Shown piece after piece: positions 60,201 to 64,000 of a stretch of 64,000 bases of DNA; position 1 is the stretch's first letter; the number at the start of each line of letters is the position of its first letter. Made by a program: the position numbers and the translations under genes. The notes beneath the pieces were generated by a model that saw only the letters and a list, made by a program, of their open reading frames with translations, had not been told where the DNA came from and searched no databases. Source of the DNA: Stictocephala bisonia (taxonomy: Eukaryota > Arthropoda > Insecta > Hemiptera > Membracidae); contig JAQJVL010001219.1 of the NCBI GenBank assembly GCA_035578905.1, forward strand, positions 124,001 to 188,000. The letters are read 5' to 3'.

Positions 60201-60732
60201 TATTCGGCGCACCAGACATTGTAGATGTTTGTGTTAGCAGGACATGTCATAAAAGGGAAGGACGAAGCCCTGACTAAGCAAGGTTGGAAGGCAAACCCTA
60301 ATGGAAGAAGGCTTTCGGGATGCCCACAGAAAAGGTTGAAAGATCAAGTGCTCATTGACATGAATAGGATGACAGCCTGGGAGGAAGATGTGGAAAATCA
60401 AAGGAAGTGTAAGCAGATTGTTAGCGAGACCAAATACAAACTTGGGTACCAGTGGCCATGGAAGAAAGTAAAGAACCAAGTAATGTATTGTGTTTGTAAA
60501 ATATTATTACCGTGTAATCATATAATTTTTTGAAGAACTGAGTCACACTTACTTGAGATCATTTAAAATTCTTATTTTAACAGATATACTGAAAGGTTTA
60601 GGAATTCTATTACGAAGTTGGAGGACCATATTTTTTATAGTATCTGGTTTCCAAAGAAGGGCTGATCCATAACCATCTTGCATTGCCCATCTTTGAGGGC
60701 AACCACAGTTAAGATCCACACCATCACAAAAG
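50901..60732 (-). CDS. DUS4L: tRNA-dihydrouridine synthase, Dus4/DUS4L type (partial, last three exons)
   Basis: Coding exons in order of transcription: 60732-60553, 56488-56280, 51298-50901; the phases (2, 1) fit perfectly. Dus enzymes are FMN-dependent and reduce specific uridines in the D-loop of tRNA to dihydrouridine using NAD(P)H. Visible motifs: LNCGCPQRWAMQDGYGSALL with the catalytic Cys, SISVKIRI (substrate/FMN Lys), FITVHGRTPKQR (His of the FMN phosphate region), LPLVANGDIKTLKDAE and GVMSARGILQNPALYAG (phosphate-binding end of the TIM barrel), then the C-terminal helical domain with HRRVFNALKDTP. The N-terminal ~100 residues (APMV..Y) were not found before 64000 and are presumed upstream. 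The introns carry a piggyBac element and a minisatellite. Confidence 0.9.
51299..52777. other. Dus intron, AT-rich
   Basis: An (ATA)n run at about 51691-51706 and CCACCCACC-rich sequence at 51665-51790. Nothing else recognised. Confidence 0.4.
52778..53160. repeat. 18-copy 21-bp minisatellite with two alternating unit types
   Basis: The unit is CATTTGATGG[A/C]TGC followed by AAGCCAA. Apart from that one A/C position the copies are essentially identical. The order of variants from 52778 is A C C A A A C C C C A A C C C C C A. Because 21 is a multiple of 3, five of six frames stay open through the array and generate misleading ORFs. It lies in a Dus intron, so it is not coding. Confidence 0.97.
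53161..54125. other. Dus intron, nothing recognised
   Basis: AT-rich; the short open frame at 53713-53964 shows no family. Confidence 0.4.
54130..54806. mobile_element. Non-autonomous TTAA element, element c
   Basis: TTAA at 54126-54129 and 54807-54810. Ends CCCTCTAATGGTTCACT and (reverse complement) CTCTCAATGGTTAACTA, alike apart from a 1-bp gap. Palindromic boxes GTCGGAAAACCGAC (54715) and GTCGGAAAACTGAC (54758) are 43 bp apart near the right end only. No coding capacity. Confidence 0.7.
54811..55797. other. Dus intron; short Cys-rich open frame
   Basis: A 62-codon + frame at 55028-55216 (KVNAQCTVCLTTTVCFDCCH) has a Cys pattern vaguely like the cysteine-rich tail of piggyBac transposases, but no other transposase sequence is adjacent. 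The rest is AT-rich. Confidence 0.3.
55798..56195 (-). repeat. ~430-bp SINE, family B, copy 3 (diverged)
   Basis: Same order of phrases as 42703-43131 with more substitutions (GGGCGAATATGG, GGGACCTACACCTTATCGTG, CTCATATGGAGACCCCAGTC, CAACACTTCTAGCTCC) and a T-run at 55960. Its 5' end is about 85 bp from the middle Dus exon. Confidence 0.65.
56280..56488 (-). CDS. DUS4L: Dus gene, middle exon
   Basis: 209 nt, TTTCTTTCAG acceptor and GTAAGA donor. Encodes KTIDLCRAVEASGATFITVH and GRTPKQRCQPVN through LTGYNG, the central barrel strands with FMN-contacting residues. Confidence 0.9.
56658..59605 (-). mobile_element. piggyBac element, element a (2948 bp)
   Basis: TTAA at 56654-56657 and 59606-59609. 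Ends CCCTTTGAACCC and (reverse complement) CCCTTTGAACCC, identical for 12 bp. At the transposase 5' side three palindromic boxes (GGCGACG, seven bases including TAAAAT, then CGTCGCC or GGCGCC) start at 59484, 59526 and 59571, 42 and 45 bp apart, the last ending 14 bp from the terminus. A transposase gene with frameshifts fills the interior. It lies in a Dus intron. Confidence 0.9.
57231..59123 (-). pseudogene. piggyBac transposase, frameshifted at homopolymers
   Basis: Begins MDEDENIVGHVSELDRQLR with a long Asp/Ser-rich N-terminus. The catalytic domain keeps all expected aspartates: QQLSVDESLIGT, HIFSDNFFT, and NKYMGGIDTNDMM. The C-terminal cysteine-rich domain reads MCSRCKEGCHPKCFKKHICK before a TAG at 57231. 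The reading frame is broken at a 13-A run (58119-58131), near 57830, at a C-run (57443-57453) and near 57375. Apart from these slippage-type breaks the protein is well preserved, so the copy is either recently dead or damaged by sequencing errors. Confidence 0.88.
59610..60089. other. Dus intron, AT-rich, nothing recognised
   Basis: No frame or repeat noticed. Confidence 0.4.
60090..60540 (+). pseudogene. LINE C-terminal fragment
   Basis: On the + strand: NKVLRKFFGPSRENGIWKIK, then AGHVIKGKDEALTKQGWKAN and GRRLSGCPQKRLKDQVLIDM to KLGYQWPW. This is the conserved post-RT region of arthropod LINEs (GHV.R.., GRR..GRP..RW.DQV). Stops and a shift separate the pieces. It sits just outside the Dus exon at 60553. 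Confidence 0.7.
60553..60732 (-). CDS. DUS4L: Dus gene, first exon in the window
   Basis: 180 nt, TTGTTGCAG acceptor and CTCAA|GTAAGT donor. Encodes FCDGVDLNCGCPQRWAMQDG onward through VKIRILNDL. Contains the active-site Cys. The first base completes a codon from an upstream exon. Confidence 0.9.
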
Positions 60733-62230
60733 CTGCAACAACAACAATTTAAGTTACAAAACTACAATGTTGCAAAACAATTGTTTATTTAATGATACTT
60801 TCCAGGAAAGCAGAGTTACAAGGAAAAAATAACGTAGATTACTTTACTAACTCGTGGTTTTAAATAGCAATTACCTATACTAAAAAGGGTTTCTCTGTTT
60901 GTTAAATATTTTGAATTATGATAGAAGTGCCTGTTTTCATGAGTTAATCAAAGCCCTCACTTTAATATGAGTTTACACAAAAAATATAAGTGTAATTAAA
61001 AACTGATAATAACTAAACATTTTTAACAGGTTTCTATGTAAAATTCTTGTATTTAATTTACATATTTACAAATGATCACTATGATATTCTCAATATTCTA
61101 AATTTCTCTACATACTTTGAGCATTTGTTAGCAATATGTTACAGTACATTTCAATTGTTTTCATATGTTTGTAGGCTAGGTCTATTGTTGTTGCCATCAA
61201 GCGTCAACTTTAATATTATTTTGAAAATAATTATTATCATCATTATTTTCTTTCATATCAACTAAATACTCAACAAAAAACACCATCCACGCAGGTAGGT
61301 AAACCCTAAACTTACAAATAACAAGTTATAAGAATCTATAATGCCCACTGTTAGTTGTTTAGGAACTTGTATTTTCATTTCGTTTTATCTACAAAGATAT
61401 AAAATTATGAAAAATACAAATCAACTATGACAATTATGAGTACAGGTATTTATTTACAGAAATGACAACAGGTAACATAACATTCATGACAAATACTGCT
61501 TGTTGAAAGTTTTCATGATTATTTCTAATGCACGCCCAGGTTCAATCTGTTATTTGTCATGAACGGGTTAAAAAAGGAATCCTGATGAAATTCAAATATC
61601 GTAAACTTTCATGTAACATTTGCAAAACAGTTTTTCTTGAAAGTGAATAGCAGAATAAAATTGGGCATGTTATATAGCTTTTGTCAAAGAAGTACAAAGT
61701 TTTTGAAAAAATTTTACAAAATTATATCCTTTTGTATTTATTACTAATTACTATTTAATATATACATTATGAATGTAAGTATGTATTATAAAGTTACTAG
61801 CAATAAATATTCAAACTCTCGTCAATAACAAAAATTTGTTTACTTTGAAAGTTCTTAATAAAATAGTTCTTTTGACAGTTAAATGATTACCATATGATGA
61901 CCATATGAGAGGTTGTATTTGAATGTCTAGAGTATATCAATAAACGTAACCAAAGTTGAACATAGATTTGTTCAGTAATTTTCATTAAATGTTACATAAT
62001 ACCAGCATTTGGCACAGAAGTATCTGCAGCAAAATTAACACAGAATAAATCTGTCCATTTAAAATGTGAGACAACGTTTTAAATTTAAATTTATAAAGTA
62101 ACTTGTAAGATGTATCCATCCCAACATTTTTGTAACAAAATATATGCAGCAGTAACACAAGAAAGTAAAAGAGAAACAGTAACAATATTCCTCTATGTTG
62201 AAGATGGAGCTGTACTGGTTTTCTGTATAT
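60733..62230. other. Upstream intron of the Dus gene (presumed); small hairpin
   Basis: AT-rich. 61483-61497 and 61548-61562 form an inverted repeat (ATTCATGACAAATA) ending in CGGGTTAA. No Dus exon with the expected APMVRYS motif was seen. Confidence 0.35.
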
Positions 62231-62660
62231 AATTATTAAAAATAACACAATTTAAACCAGTAAAAACTTTAATAGTGAGTGCCTATAAATTACAACTTTT
62301 AACACTTGTAATTTATAGGCACTTAAATATTTTTTAAGAAAGTATTCCTTAAATATTTTCTAAGTTTTAAATTGATTAAATATTTTGTAAATCTAGAGGA
62401 ATATTAATTATTAAAAATAACACAATTTAAACCAATAAAAACTTTAATAGTGAGGCCTTTCGATAGCAAGGCTATCATCGTCAGACACATCACAAATAAA
62501 TCACAAATATTTGTGTTTTTATTGGTTTAAATTGTGTTATTTTTAATAATTAATATTCCTCTAGATTTACAAAATATTTAATCAATTTAAAACTTAGAAA
62601 ATATTTAAGGAATACTTTCTTAAAAAATATTTAAGTGCCTATAAATTACAAGTGTTTTGT
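62231..62660 (-). mobile_element. Palindromic PLE-type end with hammerhead-like core
   Basis: Arms 62304-62443 and 62511-62656 are reverse complements over about 140 bp. The 67-bp loop contains a hammerhead-like core on the - strand. A direct copy of the sequence containing TTTAAACCA/GTAAAAACTT also lies outside at 62231-62277. No coding sequence. Confidence 0.65.
62445..62490 (-). ncRNA. Hammerhead-like motif in the 62.4-kb palindrome
   Basis: On the - strand: CTGACGA, T, stem II GATAGC/GCTATC with CTT loop, GAA, palindrome AGGCCT, C (triplet CUC). Stem I forms only two pairs, so it is probably inactive. Confidence 0.42.
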
Positions 62661-63100
62661 ATACTATACATAGACAGTTCCATATGAAACCAAATAATAA
62701 ATTTGAACAAGTTTGGTGTAACTCATTTTTATATAGGTCAAATTATTAATGCTCAAACAAGGGAATATCAACACTAGCTGAATGCCCATACTTCGCTATG
62801 GAATGGTTCTCTACGCTTGTTTATCCTTTCCTCATGGGTCCAACTAGCCCATTACATCAATATAAAAGCTCGACCTGCAGCACCTCTATATAGCAATATT
62901 GCATAGTACCCATGCTTTTATATTTAGTTTCTGATTTCTGATAATCTTGAAATATCAAACTCAGAGGAAAAAAGTCTTAAAGAAGCTTATTTCACAGAAT
63001 TTGGTCATGCCCTATGACCAGGTTCATGCTTTATTAAAATAAAAATAAAATATTTAAATTTTTATTATTACCTTCGTCAACCAGCTCACAAATACGTAAC

Positions 63101-63146
63101 AAATGTTACGGCCGTTTCGACATCAAAGTGTCATCTTCAGACATTT
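63101..63146 (-). ncRNA. Hammerhead-like ribozyme, mirror copy
   Basis: Exact reverse complement of 63232-63277, in the left arm of the palindrome. Confidence 0.58.
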
Positions 63147-63231
63147 AATACAAAATAAAAAACTAACATAACCAACAAACATTTATTTTCGTAATGTGTT
63201 TGTTGGTTATGTTAGTTTTTTATTTTGTATT

Positions 63232-63277
63232 AAATGTCTGAAGATGACACTTTGATGTCGAAACGGCCGTAACATTT
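63232..63277 (+). ncRNA. Hammerhead-like ribozyme, best-preserved copy
   Basis: Stem I AAATGT (63232-63237) pairs all six bases with ACATTT (63272-63277). Core CTGAAGA (63238-63244), one T, stem II GACA/TGTC with a 6-nt loop, GAAA (63260-63263), stem III as the palindrome ACGGCCGT, and cleavage triplet GTA (63269-63271). The extra T after the core is shared by all copies in this window. Confidence 0.6.
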
Positions 63278-63345
63278 GTTACGTATTTGTGAGCTGGTTG
63301 ACGAAGGTAATAATAAAAATTTAAATATTTTATTTTTATTTTAAT

Positions 63346-64000
63346 GTTATAAACAGCTCAGGGGCTAAAAAATATGGGTTTTAATTCATGCTTTAATCTG
63401 GTTAATCTTAAAATGTTCTGATTGAAATCAGGTCATTCTCCTAGATAACAAAGCTTTATAGTTTAACTCTAAAAACCATCTAAGTCTACTTTAGGACATT
63501 GTTAAGTAGCTCAAAGTTAGTGGTAATTACCTTAAACATTTCACAGTGAAAAACCACTTAAATGGGTACATTTTTACCCACAGCCTTATTGCCCGTCTAC
63601 ACCATAAGAAGTTCCTCCGTGTCAAATTTCAGTTTCATAGACTTTGACTGATGCTTTTAACTCATCAAAGCTAGAGTTTAAGAGGAGCCAGATGCTTTAG
63701 CACTGCCTAAGCCTAACGTTCTCATGTTATTGACAGGGTGAGTGCTCAAACTACAGTGTGTAGGATTTTCAAGTAATAACCTACTTTGGCAATCGGCAAT
63801 GCTAAATGAAAGTTAAACAATTCTCCTATGACACATTGATAGCTTATCGGAATGTTGAAACTCCATATCAGAATCAACCACATTAGCAAGCAATTATCAT
63901 CCATCGTCTTGTTCATTAGCAAGCAACTATAAAGACAACATAAAGGGATTGACAGCTGAAGGTATGAGGAGGAGTTGCGAATTTTTGCTACATTCACAAT
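63346..64000. other. Window end, nothing recognised
   Basis: AT-rich; the 83-codon - strand frame at 63746-63997 has no recognisable domain. Confidence 0.35.

Larger units (their letters stand above)
63034..63345. mobile_element. Near-perfect 312-bp palindrome, PLE-type terminus
   Basis: Arms 63034-63181 and 63197-63345 are virtually identical reverse complements with a 15-bp loop, so the duplication is recent. Each arm holds a hammerhead-like core. A TTCATGCTTTA phrase occurs before (63022) and about 40 bp after it (63385), possibly a target duplication. Confidence 0.72.

Overview
This is AT-rich animal nuclear DNA, most probably from an insect (a hemipteroid is my guess, not shown). The reasons are spliced genes with long introns, GT-AG junctions, tRNA-derived SINEs, mariner, piggyBac, hAT and pogo transposons, Penelope-like and non-LTR retroelements, and no bacterial features. 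Two host genes are supported. On the + strand a six-exon C2H2 zinc-finger gene runs from 4914 to 31828; its reading phases match at every junction and give a protein of about 451 residues. On the - strand are the last three coding exons of a tRNA-dihydrouridine synthase of the Dus4/DUS4L type (60732 down to 50901). Its 5' exons were not found and probably lie beyond 64000.

Layout. 352-1405: a fold-back Penelope-like element (PLE) with a GIY-YIG fragment and hammerhead-like motifs. 1893-4219: a compact 2.3-kb DNA transposon with an intact 565-codon ORF, CACTG ends and a TAA target duplication. 4914-31828: the zinc-finger gene. Its introns hold pogo-type ends, LINE pieces, a PLE fragment split by a 2.3-kb hAT element with an exact 8-bp target duplication, a mariner with ~520-bp inverted repeats, a deleted mariner, a SINE, a TTAA element and a second hAT. 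31829-50900: intergenic, with a near-complete mariner, SINEs, a small inverted-repeat family rich in splice-donor-like sequence, a large fold-back (42.27-44.22 kb) interrupted by a TTAA element, an RT-encoding LINE, and an older LINE broken up by a SINE and a TTAA element. 50901-60732: the Dus gene; its introns hold an 18-copy 21-bp minisatellite, a TTAA element, a SINE and a 2.9-kb piggyBac element with a broken transposase. 62.2-63.4 kb: two more PLE-type palindromes with hammerhead-like cores.

The most interesting signals are three. First, at least five, probably six, unrelated-looking TTAA (piggyBac-type) elements share one architecture: near-palindromic boxes repeated 42-45 bp apart at one end only. 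Box sequence differs between families but spacing does not. Second, the 565-aa ORF looks like the transposase of a little-described CACTG-ended element: CxxC motifs and candidate D, D and E residues in an RNase-H-like order. Third, three different PLE-type elements carry hammerhead-like cores whose stem III is a loopless palindrome, the arrangement expected of ribozymes that act as dimers. All reading was by eye; no database search or alignment program was used.
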